From an uncultured Oceanospirillales bacterium (GTDB taxonomy: Bacteria > Pseudomonadota > Gammaproteobacteria > Xanthomonadales > SZUA-36): DNA of 64,000 nt. Location: contig CAJXKA010000001.1 of assembly GCA_913055655.1 (NCBI GenBank), forward strand, positions 806,842 through 870,841. The letters run 5' to 3'. Positions within the stretch are counted from its first letter, which is position 1; each line of letters begins with the position of its first letter. Under the pieces are notes generated by a model. The model was given only the letters and a program-made list of their open reading frames with translations, made no database searches and was not told the DNA's origin. A program made the translations under genes and the position numbers. Below, in pieces: positions 20,458-28,122 of the stretch.

Positions 20458-21714
20458 ATGGCTGCAAAGCTCACCGAAAAGTCCATTCAACGCCTAAGCG
20501 CGAAGAAGCAACGCGATGTCTGTGATGGGGGCGCTATTGGCCTTTCACTACGTGTGGCGACATCAGGCCGGAAGGTCTGGAGATACCGGTATCAATTGCG
20601 GGGCAAGACACAAATTATGACGTTGGGCGAGTGGCCTGATGTTTCACTCACTGATGCTCGGGCACTGGCCGGTCAGTATCGGAGTGCCGTTGTAGCCGGA
20701 GAGAATCCAGCGGCCCAGCATCAGCGAGAACAGTCTGCGAAACGCGAGATGCCAACTGTTGCTGAGTTCATTCCCGAATACATCGCTCGCCATGCCAAGC
20801 CCAATAAGATGTCATGGAAAGCTGACGAGTTGATTCTTCAAAAGTGGATTGAGCCGCGCATCGGGCTACTGCGCATGGACGAAGTTACTAGACGCGACAT
20901 CGTACGAATTTTGGACGAGTGCCGTGATGAAGGTAATGTTCGGCAACCGGGGAAAGTTCTAGCGGTCACTCGAATGTTGTTCAAGGTGGCAATTCAGCGT
21001 GGTGTGCTCGATGCGACACCTTGCATTTACATCACGGAATCTCAACCGGCCCCTGCAAAGCAGGCGATGACGCGTGAGGAAATTCGTCAATGGTGGGGCG
21101 CTACCGGCGAGGCCATTGATTCCGCAAATCCGAGTATTCCAATTCCCGTAGCACTAGCTTTGCGATTGCTCCTGCTCACTGGACAGAGGCCGGGGGAGAT
21201 TGCCGCCATTACCCGCGATGAACTTCACTTGGACTCGGAATACGGGCCATTTCTTTTGATCAAAGGTGAGCGCCGGAGGAAGGGTAGGGCTAAGGGTGGC
21301 AAGCCACACGCAGTGGCATTGGAACCGTTGGCAATTGAGGTTGTAGAGCAGGCATTGGAACTGTCTGGCAGTGATTACCTTTTCGAGAAGCCATCAGGAG
21401 GGCCTGTCCGCGTAGACTCTGGATTGGGTGACGCAGTCGAATCCATCTATAGCAAACACCCACGCCCCACTCCAAAGGCAGCAAGGCACACCGTTGCAAC
21501 TGAATTGGCTGAACTTGGCGTCGATGAATATCATGTCGGGCGTGTTTTGGGACACGCATCAAAGACTGTGACCGGCACTGTCTACATAAATTCTCGCGTG
21601 AATGAAGCGGCCCTCCGCAACCAACGCAACCTGCTCTCCTCATGGGAAGCCAGACTCAGGGAGTTCGTACAACCTGAAGACGAAGACAGCAAAGTGGTGC
21701 GCATCGGTGGGTAA
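20458..21714 (+). CDS. int: P4-type tyrosine recombinase (integrase)
   Basis: A 418-residue site-specific recombinase. The N-terminal DUF4102 arm-binding domain (about 1-90, with GLSLRVATSGRKVWRYRY and TLGEWPDVSLTDAR) is followed by a SAM-like core-binding domain and the catalytic domain. The tetrad is visible as Arg in LLTGQRPGE, RHT in PKAARHTVATEL, His in LGHAS and the nucleophile Tyr in TGTVYIN. GGAG lies ten bases upstream of the ATG. It sits beside the left tRNA repeat, and P4-type integrases often use tRNA-Leu genes, matching the target here. Confidence 0.95.
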   Translation: MAAKLTEKSIQRLSAKKQRDVCDGGAIGLSLRVATSGRKVWRYRYQLRGKTQIMTLGEWPDVSLTDARALAGQYRSAVVAGENPAAQHQREQSAKREMPTVAEFIPEYIARHAKPNKMSWKADELILQKWIEPRIGLLRMDEVTRRDIVRILDECRDEGNVRQPGKVLAVTRMLFKVAIQRGVLDATPCIYITESQPAPAKQAMTREEIRQWWGATGEAIDSANPSIPIPVALALRLLLLTGQRPGEIAAITRDELHLDSEYGPFLLIKGERRRKGRAKGGKPHAVALEPLAIEVVEQALELSGSDYLFEKPSGGPVRVDSGLGDAVESIYSKHPRPTPKAARHTVATELAELGVDEYHVGRVLGHASKTVTGTVYINSRVNEAALRNQRNLLSSWEARLREFVQPEDEDSKVVRIGG

Positions 21715-21730
21715 ATTCAGTGAAATTGAC

Positions 21731-22180
21731 ATGCTGGCTCAGGAAGATAGCCGACCCCGCCCTCACTACAAAGTGCGACCAATTTTAGAGGCTCTTCAAG
21801 AGGGTGATTCAGCACCGTTTCTGAATTACATACAGAGTGAAGGCGATATCAGCCTGTTAAGACCAGAAGACTGGGCGGCGATCGGACGTGTGATGGAGGG
21901 CAAGAAGTTCAAAAAGGAGGGAAGGCCAATGAATGATGCTCAACGCGATGTCTGGATTAGGTTTCGGGTCGCATGGCACTCTTCTCTCGGCCACAAGCGC
22001 AGCAAGATGGCAAGCAAACCCGGCAAACCAAAAACTGCGTTTGAATTGGTGTCAGAGGATGTCGTCGATGCCGGTTTACCTGCTATTGACCATCATCAAG
22101 TCAGAAAGATATGGGGGCGCGGCCAGCGCAAAAATGAATTGCTCGATGCCCTAAGCCCCCTAAAACCACCTACCAATTAA
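21731..22180 (+). CDS. Hypothetical protein of the element
   Basis: A 149-residue frame from ATG 21731, or about eight residues longer from GTG 21707, which would overlap the integrase stop. The ribosome site is weak for either choice. The protein is charged, with a basic KKFKKEGR segment and a C-terminal HHQVRKIWGRGQRKNELLDAL helix that could bind nucleic acid. No signal peptide or membrane segment. I do not recognise the family. It lies between the integrase and the AlpA-like regulator on the same strand. Confidence 0.6.
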   Translation: MLAQEDSRPRPHYKVRPILEALQEGDSAPFLNYIQSEGDISLLRPEDWAAIGRVMEGKKFKKEGRPMNDAQRDVWIRFRVAWHSSLGHKRSKMASKPGKPKTAFELVSEDVVDAGLPAIDHHQVRKIWGRGQRKNELLDALSPLKPPTN

Positions 22181-22242
22181 AGGGGCCTATTGGCCTCTAC
22201 CATTCGGGCAAGCTTCCTCTCACTGAATTTGGAGGAACCGCA

Positions 22243-22479
22243 ATGACCCGCGAAACTCACGATCAAACCGAACCATCCCGCATTGCTCCCGACCCAAATC
22301 TCGTCTGGTGGAAGGACAAAGAAGTAGCGGCACACTTTGGAATTTCTCGCAATCGCGTTTGGGCATGGGTACGCCAAGGCAGGTTGCCCAAGCCCGTAAA
22401 GCTCGGCCCAAACACCAGCCGATGGCACGTCGATGTCCTCAACGAGTGGGAAGCATTCAGAAACGCTGAGGCATCCTAA
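22243..22479 (+). CDS. AlpA-like/excisionase-type helix-turn-helix regulator
   Basis: A 78-residue DNA-binding protein. VWWKDKEVAAHFGISRNRVW is a MerR/AlpA-type winged helix-turn-helix core, followed by the family WVRQGRLPKPVKLG and a late W-x-x-D-V-L-N-E-W segment. In CP4-57 and PICIs, AlpA proteins switch on integrase or primase genes and so control excision and replication. A strong GGAGGA lies upstream, and the stop overlaps the primase start (TAATG). Confidence 0.85.
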   Translation: MTRETHDQTEPSRIAPDPNLVWWKDKEVAAHFGISRNRVWAWVRQGRLPKPVKLGPNTSRWHVDVLNEWEAFRNAEAS

Positions 22480-24794
22480 TGGACAGCCTAGAAAAAGAAA
22501 GCCCGCCGGGGCAGGCGGGCCAGGACTCAAGCGCTCGGCAAAGCGGAGATTCCAGCCCTAAGAATGCCTCTCCTGCCACCAGCGAGCAAATCCTTGATGC
22601 GGCGCTGGGATACGTCGAGCGCGGTTGGCATATCTTTCCTGTTCACGGTATCGGCAAGGATGATCAATGCACCTGCGGCGACCCCGAATGTCCGGATGCG
22701 GGAAAGCACCCAGCCACCCAAAACGGCTTCAATGACGCGACCGATGATGCAGTGCAAGTCCGGGAGTGGTTCGATGGTGAGGAACGGAATATAGGTGTCC
22801 GGACAGGTGAGGTTTCCGGCTTAACCGTCATCGACATCGACATTGGCCAAGGGAAGAAGGGTGCCGAAACATGGCAGTCACTAATCCGAGAGCAAGGCGA
22901 GCCAAAGACTTCGATTGCCCAGACAGGTTCAGGCGGCTTGCATGCCTATTTCCAGTACAACTCTGCGCTTAACACCTCATCCAACACTCTCGGCCCCGGT
23001 GTCGATTGCCGGAATGACGATGGCTACGTGGTCGCGCCACCCAGCAGGCACAGGAGTGGAGGTGCTTACGAATGGGCGAAGATCGACGACCTCGCCCCAC
23101 TACCGAAATTCTTGACGCACAAGCCTTCCAAGAAGCCTGCGAGGAAAAAGGGCACTACATTCTCCCTGTCCGAAGTGAATGCGATGCTCAGTTTCATCGA
23201 CCCCGGCGACAGGGACACTTGGCGAAAGGTCGGCATTGTTCTCGGACGCGAATTCAACAGGTCGGACGAAGCTTGGGAAGCGTACATAGAGTGGTCCGAT
23301 GGGTGGGATGGCAAGAAAGGCCGAAACCATGACGAGATTATGCGGGAGGCGTTCTACGAGCTATCGGTGGACGAGGGCGAGCTTTCAATCGCTTCTATTG
23401 TTCACTGGGCCAGAGAAGGTGGAGGGGTAGGGGGCTTGGTTCGGCCACCGGGTGAACCGTTGCCCAACGCACGCATATTTCTCGAAAGGCGATACTCGGG
23501 GGAGCGCGACCTGCTGATTTACAAGGGAGGGCAGTTTTACTGTTGGGACGGGACTTGCTGGCCGTTACTGGACGAAGACACCCTCAGGGCCAACTTGTAC
23601 CTTGAGTTTGAGCACGCGAAGTATTCAACAGAGGATGACCTCAAGAATTTTGCTCCCAACAAAAACAAAATGGCGAACCTTGCCGAAGCTTTACAAGCTG
23701 TGTGCAACTGGCCTCGCTCAATTGACCCTCCATCATGGCTTGATGAGAGGGAACTTCCCTCGCCTGCGGATATCGTCGCGTGCCGGAATGGTTTGGTGCA
23801 CCTTCCTGACCGCTCCTTGCTGGAGCACACACCACACTTTTTCCAACACCATGCGCTGCCATTTGATTTCGACCCGGAAGCTCCTGTCCCTGAAAGGTGG
23901 ATGCGTTTTCTCGACGAAATTTTCGGTGATGACGATGAATCCAAAAATGCACTGCAGGAAATGTTCGGGTATCTGGTGTCAGCGGATACTCGCTATCAAA
24001 AAATGTTCTTTCTTGTCGGCCCGAAGCGCTCTGGTAAGGGAACGATTGCACGTGTGCTTGGCGGGCTGGTTGGACGCGAGAACATTGCGGCTCCGACACT
24101 TTCTTCTCTGTCCACGAATTTTGGACTTCAGGTGTTGATTGGTAAGCCAGTTGCAATCATCGCCGACGCTAGGTTTCAGGCAAAGCAGTCAGCAATTGTG
24201 ACTGAGCGCTTGCTTTCGATTTCGGGTGAAGATGAACAGACCGTTGACCGTAAACACCGTGATGCCTGGACCGGAAAGCTTCCAAGCCGAATTTTGATCA
24301 TGTCGAACGAATTGCCGCGTCTTGCAGATTCATCAGGGGCGCTCGCTTCCCGCTTTGTGTTGATTCAACTAACCCGGTCGTTCTATGGAAATGAAGATCC
24401 AGGATTAACGGCAGACCTGTTGCTGGAATTGCCGGGCATCTTGAACTGGGCGCTTGATGGGCTGGAGCGACTCCACGAGCGTGGCCGGTTTGTCCAACCT
24501 CAGAGTGGGCGGCAGGCAATCGAAGCCCTAGAAGAATTGTCCTCCCCAGTGTTGGCATTTTTCCGTGAGCGATGCACTGCCAACACTGGGGCATCTGTTG
24601 CAGTCGACGAGCTGTATCGGGAGTGGGGGGATTGGTGCCGGTTGAATGGCCACGCCTCTGGGTCAAGGCAGCATTTCGGGAAAGCACTGAACGCTGTTGT
24701 CCCGGGTTTGAACACGATACGCCCGACCAATGAAGAAGGTGTCCGGTATCGGGCATATGAGGGGATTGGTTTGCGAGAGGACGCGGATTTTTAG
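22479..24794 (+). CDS. Prim-Pol / SF3 primase-helicase replication protein
   Basis: A 771-residue replication initiator that probably primes and unwinds the element's origin. The N-terminal bifunctional primase-polymerase domain (about 35-225) has the acidic pair in VIDIDIG (D119, D121), the TGSGGLHAYF His and a Cys cluster CTCGDPECPDAGKHP. A PriCT-like segment follows (SEVNAMLSFIDPGDRDTWRKVG). The C-terminal helicase is of the P4-alpha/D5 type with Walker A GPKRSGKGT (about 512-520), acidic IIADARF and sensor SNELPRL. Translation is coupled to the AlpA-like gene. It is full length with no break. Confidence 0.9.
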   Translation: MDSLEKESPPGQAGQDSSARQSGDSSPKNASPATSEQILDAALGYVERGWHIFPVHGIGKDDQCTCGDPECPDAGKHPATQNGFNDATDDAVQVREWFDGEERNIGVRTGEVSGLTVIDIDIGQGKKGAETWQSLIREQGEPKTSIAQTGSGGLHAYFQYNSALNTSSNTLGPGVDCRNDDGYVVAPPSRHRSGGAYEWAKIDDLAPLPKFLTHKPSKKPARKKGTTFSLSEVNAMLSFIDPGDRDTWRKVGIVLGREFNRSDEAWEAYIEWSDGWDGKKGRNHDEIMREAFYELSVDEGELSIASIVHWAREGGGVGGLVRPPGEPLPNARIFLERRYSGERDLLIYKGGQFYCWDGTCWPLLDEDTLRANLYLEFEHAKYSTEDDLKNFAPNKNKMANLAEALQAVCNWPRSIDPPSWLDERELPSPADIVACRNGLVHLPDRSLLEHTPHFFQHHALPFDFDPEAPVPERWMRFLDEIFGDDDESKNALQEMFGYLVSADTRYQKMFFLVGPKRSGKGTIARVLGGLVGRENIAAPTLSSLSTNFGLQVLIGKPVAIIADARFQAKQSAIVTERLLSISGEDEQTVDRKHRDAWTGKLPSRILIMSNELPRLADSSGALASRFVLIQLTRSFYGNEDPGLTADLLLELPGILNWALDGLERLHERGRFVQPQSGRQAIEALEELSSPVLAFFRERCTANTGASVAVDELYREWGDWCRLNGHASGSRQHFGKALNAVVPGLNTIRPTNEEGVRYRAYEGIGLREDADF

Positions 24795-25116
24795 GCATCG
24801 CGTCCGCGCAGTCCGCGACCGAGCCTATTGCAATTCTTACTTCGCACAACCTCTGCATTTCATCGAATAAAGAATCTTAGAGTTGGTATTGCAATGCATT
24901 CGTCTGCGGACTGTGCGGACGAGATTGGTGCTCCACTGGGTTTCTGCCCCGTCAGTCACGGTGAATCTCTGGGGGCTACCCTCCGATCTTGGCCCGAGGG
25001 ATTTCAAATCCCAAGTTAAACCTGATAAAAACCCCATATATCATTGATATTTATTGCCTAGCGCGTAACCCAAGAAGAGAATTAGGTTAAGTTTCAGGTT
25101 AAGAACTAGGCCGAAA
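24795..25116. other. Non-coding region with origin-like repeats
   Basis: 322 bp without a credible gene, directly after the primase-helicase. It contains imperfect inverted arms at 24801-24836 and 24887-24921 (each with a CGTCCGC-type block and TATTGCAAT or ATTGCAAT), a perfect hairpin GGGATTT-C-AAATCCC at 24998-25012, an A+T-rich stretch around 25023-25060, and GGTTAAG repeats at about 25085-25105 related to the end repeats. P4-type replication proteins act on nearby origins with repeats and A+T-rich DNA, so this is the best origin candidate. Promoter and operator roles are also possible. Confidence 0.45.
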
Positions 25117-25500
25117 ATGTCCACCGAAAGCAGCGCGAATGAGAGCAAGTTGGCAGGGCCGCCGAGATCCTTTCAGTCAGGCTGGCTTGGCCGGTTGGAC
25201 GGCAGGCTCGGCATTGCACAGGAGCTTCGCCAGCGATTTGCAGCGCTGACAAACGACCTTGGAGGCATAGACCATCTCAGCTATGCCCAGCGCTCTCTCG
25301 CGGAACGCGCCTTGTGGCTGGAGTATTGGCTGGCACAGCAAGAACAGACACTAGCATCCGGTGGTGACTTCGACCCCGGCAAATGGGTGCAGGCCTGTAA
25401 TTCACTTCAAGGCATCTTTGCCCGGCTGGGGCTTAAACGAGTCCCGCGCGATGTCCCCGACCTCGCCGACTGGCTCCGCAACCGTGAGGAAGCCGCATGA
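25117..25500 (+). CDS. Hypothetical protein, terminase small-subunit candidate
   Basis: A 127-residue soluble, helical, charged protein whose stop overlaps the start of the terminase large subunit (ATGA, 25497-25500). The position immediately before terL is that of TerS, but no clear helix-turn-helix is visible. The middle (LSYAQRSLAERALWLEYWLAQ) could form the oligomerising helices known in small terminases. The name rests on gene order, not on sequence similarity. Confidence 0.5.
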   Translation: MSTESSANESKLAGPPRSFQSGWLGRLDGRLGIAQELRQRFAALTNDLGGIDHLSYAQRSLAERALWLEYWLAQQEQTLASGGDFDPGKWVQACNSLQGIFARLGLKRVPRDVPDLADWLRNREEAA

Positions 25501-26957
25501 GCGCCCCGGTCACCATCCGCGACCTGATGACCGACTCTGACCTATTCGGCCAGCAGTTTGGCGTTGATTCGTGGTCGGCATGGCGAGCGCTTCTCGCGGC
25601 CTTCTACGGCCTCCAGTTGTCCAAGGCAGAGCAGGGCGTGGTCGAGGCCCTAACTGGCCGTCATGCGCCACCGGAGGCGGCCAGCGAGGAGCTATGGCTG
25701 GTCATGGGTCGCCGTGGCGGGAAAAGCCAAGCCGCTGGGCTCCTGGCCGTCTACGAGGCCTGCTTCAACGACCACCGCGACAAGCTCAGCCCCGGCGAGG
25801 TCGCCACGGTCATGGTGCTGGCGGCCGACCGCAAACAGGCCAAGGTTGTGTTCCGCTACATCAGCGGTCTGCTCAACGGCAACCCGATGCTTAAGCGCCT
25901 CATCGTGCGCGAGGACAAAGAGACCATCGAGTTGAACAACAGGTGCGTGATTGAAGTCACCACCGCCAGTTTCCGCTCTGTGCGCGGTTACACCGTGGCC
26001 GCAGTCATCGCCGATGAAATCGCCTTCTGGCGTTCGGACGAGAGCGCCAACCCCGACACCGAAATTCTCCGTGCCTTGCGCCCAGCAATGGCGACCCTGC
26101 GCGGCAAGCTGATAGCCCTTTCCAGCCCGTACAGCAAGCGCGGTGCTCTGTGGAACACCTACCGCCGACACTTCGGCAAGGCTAGCCCGGTGCTGGTGGC
26201 CCAAGCCCCAACGCTGACGATGAACCCGACACTACCGGACAAGCTGGTGGCGGATGCACTGGAAGATGACGCGAGTGCGGCCAAGGCCGAATACCTCGCC
26301 GAATTCCGTGATGACCTCGAACAGTTCATCACTCGCGAAGTGGTCGAAGCTGCCGTGCGCACCAGTCCGTTGGAATTGCCGTTCAACCGCGCCCATCGCT
26401 ACCACGCCTTTGTCGACCCGGCAGGGGGAGGGCAGGACGAATTTTGTATCGCCATCGGCCACCACGAGGACGAAGCCATCGTCGTGGATGTTGTTCGTGC
26501 GCGGCGCGGCACCCCGGCAGAGATCGTCGCCGGGTACGCCTCACTGCTCGCCAGTTACCGCATCAAGCAGGTGACCGGCGACAAGTACGCCGGGAGTTGG
26601 CCAGCGGACGAGTTCAAGAAGCACGGCATCGACTACCACCCCTCCGAGCAGCCCAAGAGCGGCCTTTATCTGGACCTGCTGCCGGCGCTGACCAGCGGCA
26701 GGGTGGAGTTGCCGCCCGACACCCGGTTGATCAACCAGATCTCCGGCCTTGAACGGCGCACATCACGCGCTGGCCGGGACTCCATCGACCACGGCCCCGG
26801 TGGTCACGATGACCGTGCAAATGTCGTGGCCGGTTTGGTGACGACCAAGCACAAGAGCCGGTACGACCTTGAGCGTTTGGTGAATGGCGACCCGGTGCAG
26901 AGAACCGAAACCAGCAAACCCATCGCCGCCATCAAGGCGGCAGGCATTCCACTTTGA
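25497..26957 (+). CDS. terL: Phage terminase large subunit
   Basis: A 486-residue DNA-packaging ATPase and nuclease. Walker A is GRRGGKSQ (about 71-78) and Walker B plus catalytic Glu lie in VIADEIAFW (D173-E174). A coupling motif ALSSPYSKRG follows. The RNase H-like nuclease has FVDPAGG (D307), TGDKYAG (D362) and GPGGHDDRANV (D438/D439). All needed residues are in place, so it looks active rather than a relic. No portal, protease or capsid gene follows, which is odd for a terminase. GC content and codon use resemble the host more than the nearby methyltransferase does. Confidence 0.9.
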   Translation: MSAPVTIRDLMTDSDLFGQQFGVDSWSAWRALLAAFYGLQLSKAEQGVVEALTGRHAPPEAASEELWLVMGRRGGKSQAAGLLAVYEACFNDHRDKLSPGEVATVMVLAADRKQAKVVFRYISGLLNGNPMLKRLIVREDKETIELNNRCVIEVTTASFRSVRGYTVAAVIADEIAFWRSDESANPDTEILRALRPAMATLRGKLIALSSPYSKRGALWNTYRRHFGKASPVLVAQAPTLTMNPTLPDKLVADALEDDASAAKAEYLAEFRDDLEQFITREVVEAAVRTSPLELPFNRAHRYHAFVDPAGGGQDEFCIAIGHHEDEAIVVDVVRARRGTPAEIVAGYASLLASYRIKQVTGDKYAGSWPADEFKKHGIDYHPSEQPKSGLYLDLLPALTSGRVELPPDTRLINQISGLERRTSRAGRDSIDHGPGGHDDRANVVAGLVTTKHKSRYDLERLVNGDPVQRTETSKPIAAIKAAGIPL

Positions 26958-26970
26958 TCAGGAGCGAAAG

Positions 26971-27318
26971 ATGAACAGAGCCTACATTGAGATGTTGCAA
27001 GAAACCCAAGACGCGTGGAAACACGGCACCGTGGAGGACGAGCGCAAGCGTAAGCGCGACATCGTCCCTGACGGTGGCCGAGTGCGCGTGGCCGTGTCCG
27101 CGATGGACTCAGCCCGGCAACCTGCGCCCGAACCGGCACCGTTGAATCCGGATGACTTCATCACCGACGAGGAACGGAGGGAAGCCGCGAGAGCCGCCGC
27201 GCTGGAAGACCACTTCACCCACAAGCGCGAAGCCGCAGACCGCGCATTTCGGGCGGCTAACCCCGCATTGGCTGAATACATGGATTACATGTCTTCGGCA
27301 TGGGAAGGTGCGGCATGA
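26971..27318 (+). CDS. Hypothetical protein after terL
   Basis: A 115-residue very charged protein, starting at ATG 26971 with GGAG six bases upstream and 13 bp after terL. It has Arg/Lys-rich N-terminal and Glu/Ala-rich central parts (DEERREAARAAALEDHF) and ends MDYMSSAWEGAA. No recognised domain. Its stop overlaps the next start (ATGA), so the four genes from 25117 to 27935 form one tightly packed operon. Confidence 0.65.
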   Translation: MNRAYIEMLQETQDAWKHGTVEDERKRKRDIVPDGGRVRVAVSAMDSARQPAPEPAPLNPDDFITDEERREAARAAALEDHFTHKREAADRAFRAANPALAEYMDYMSSAWEGAA

Positions 27319-27935
27319 AGGTCGTCATCGAGGAAGCGCGGCGAGTGCTGGAAGGCTCGCCATCGGCAGACGACCTGCAATCCACCTTGGCGCGAGTGCG
27401 TGAGAAGTTCGGCAAGGGCAGGGCGCGGTACGAGTTGATTTCGGCCAACGGTGCCGAGCGCCGACGAGCAGCAGAGTCCGGCGACATTGATGCGCTCCAG
27501 GCACTGGAAAATGAAGCCCAACGGCTGAAGGTCGAACTGGAGCTTGTCAACGGTCTGGTGAACAAGCTGACGAACGCCCTGCAAGTCGCCAAGGCCGAGG
27601 AAGCCGTCGAGTCACTGCCCCGTGACTTTGATGCGGTGGCCGAACTGCTGGAGGCCGAAGCGGAAGCGTTTGAGGCGGTGTTGAAGGCGAGGGCCGCCAC
27701 CGATGCCCGGTTGAAGGAAATCAATCAGGCGCGACACAACGTGGCGCAGGCCACTTTGCACAACAATGCCCGGTTGGAAGTGCCGAAGGCCGACCCGTCA
27801 TTGCTGGTGCGATTCTGCACCGTGCGCGGCATCCGGCCCAACCATCAAGGCATCTGGGGTCAGGATGGCCGGGAAATGATGCGAGCCGCCGATCAATTGG
27901 GCCTCCAGCCCTTACGCGGTGTAGAAGCCGCGTAA
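27315..27935 (+). CDS. Hypothetical coiled-coil protein
   Basis: A 206-residue protein predicted to be mostly coiled coil between about residues 35 and 155 (Ala-, Glu- and Leu-rich heptads such as ALENEAQRLKVELELVNGLVN). The C-terminal tail is non-helical and includes RFCTVRGIRPNHQGIWGQDGRE. In phages, coiled-coil proteins in this position are often scaffold-like or packaging accessories, but nothing here proves that. It is the last gene before an intrinsic terminator, closing the terL operon. Confidence 0.6.
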   Translation: MKVVIEEARRVLEGSPSADDLQSTLARVREKFGKGRARYELISANGAERRRAAESGDIDALQALENEAQRLKVELELVNGLVNKLTNALQVAKAEEAVESLPRDFDAVAELLEAEAEAFEAVLKARAATDARLKEINQARHNVAQATLHNNARLEVPKADPSLLVRFCTVRGIRPNHQGIWGQDGREMMRAADQLGLQPLRGVEAA

Positions 27936-27942
27936 CCCTTTT

Positions 27943-28027
27943 ACTGACTGGTGGGTGGCCGGTCGCACCCTCCCTCCGGTGCCAGTCAGTGATCGCCCGC
28001 CGGGTTAACGCTCGGCGGGTTTGATTT
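27943..28027 (+). terminator. Nested inverted repeat and intrinsic terminator
   Basis: An outer inverted repeat ACTGACTGG (27943-27951) / CCAGTCAGT (27982-27990) is followed by a terminator stem CCCGCCG (27996-28002) / CGGCGGG (28013-28019) and TTTGATTT. It ends the terL operon and separates it from the A+T-rich restriction-modification cargo. Confidence 0.8.
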
Positions 28028-28122
28028 AGTGCAATATTCTTACAAGATTCCTCAGTGTCTTCGGTTTTCTTTTGGTTGTAGTAGGAAGATAATAGCCGAA
28101 AAATTCTTCATGCAAATTGGCT

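Noticed and set aside
24828..25019. A 63-codon gene between the primase and the terminase operon
   Set aside because: It has no ribosome site, no domain, and crosses the inverted repeats and hairpin of the origin-like gap.
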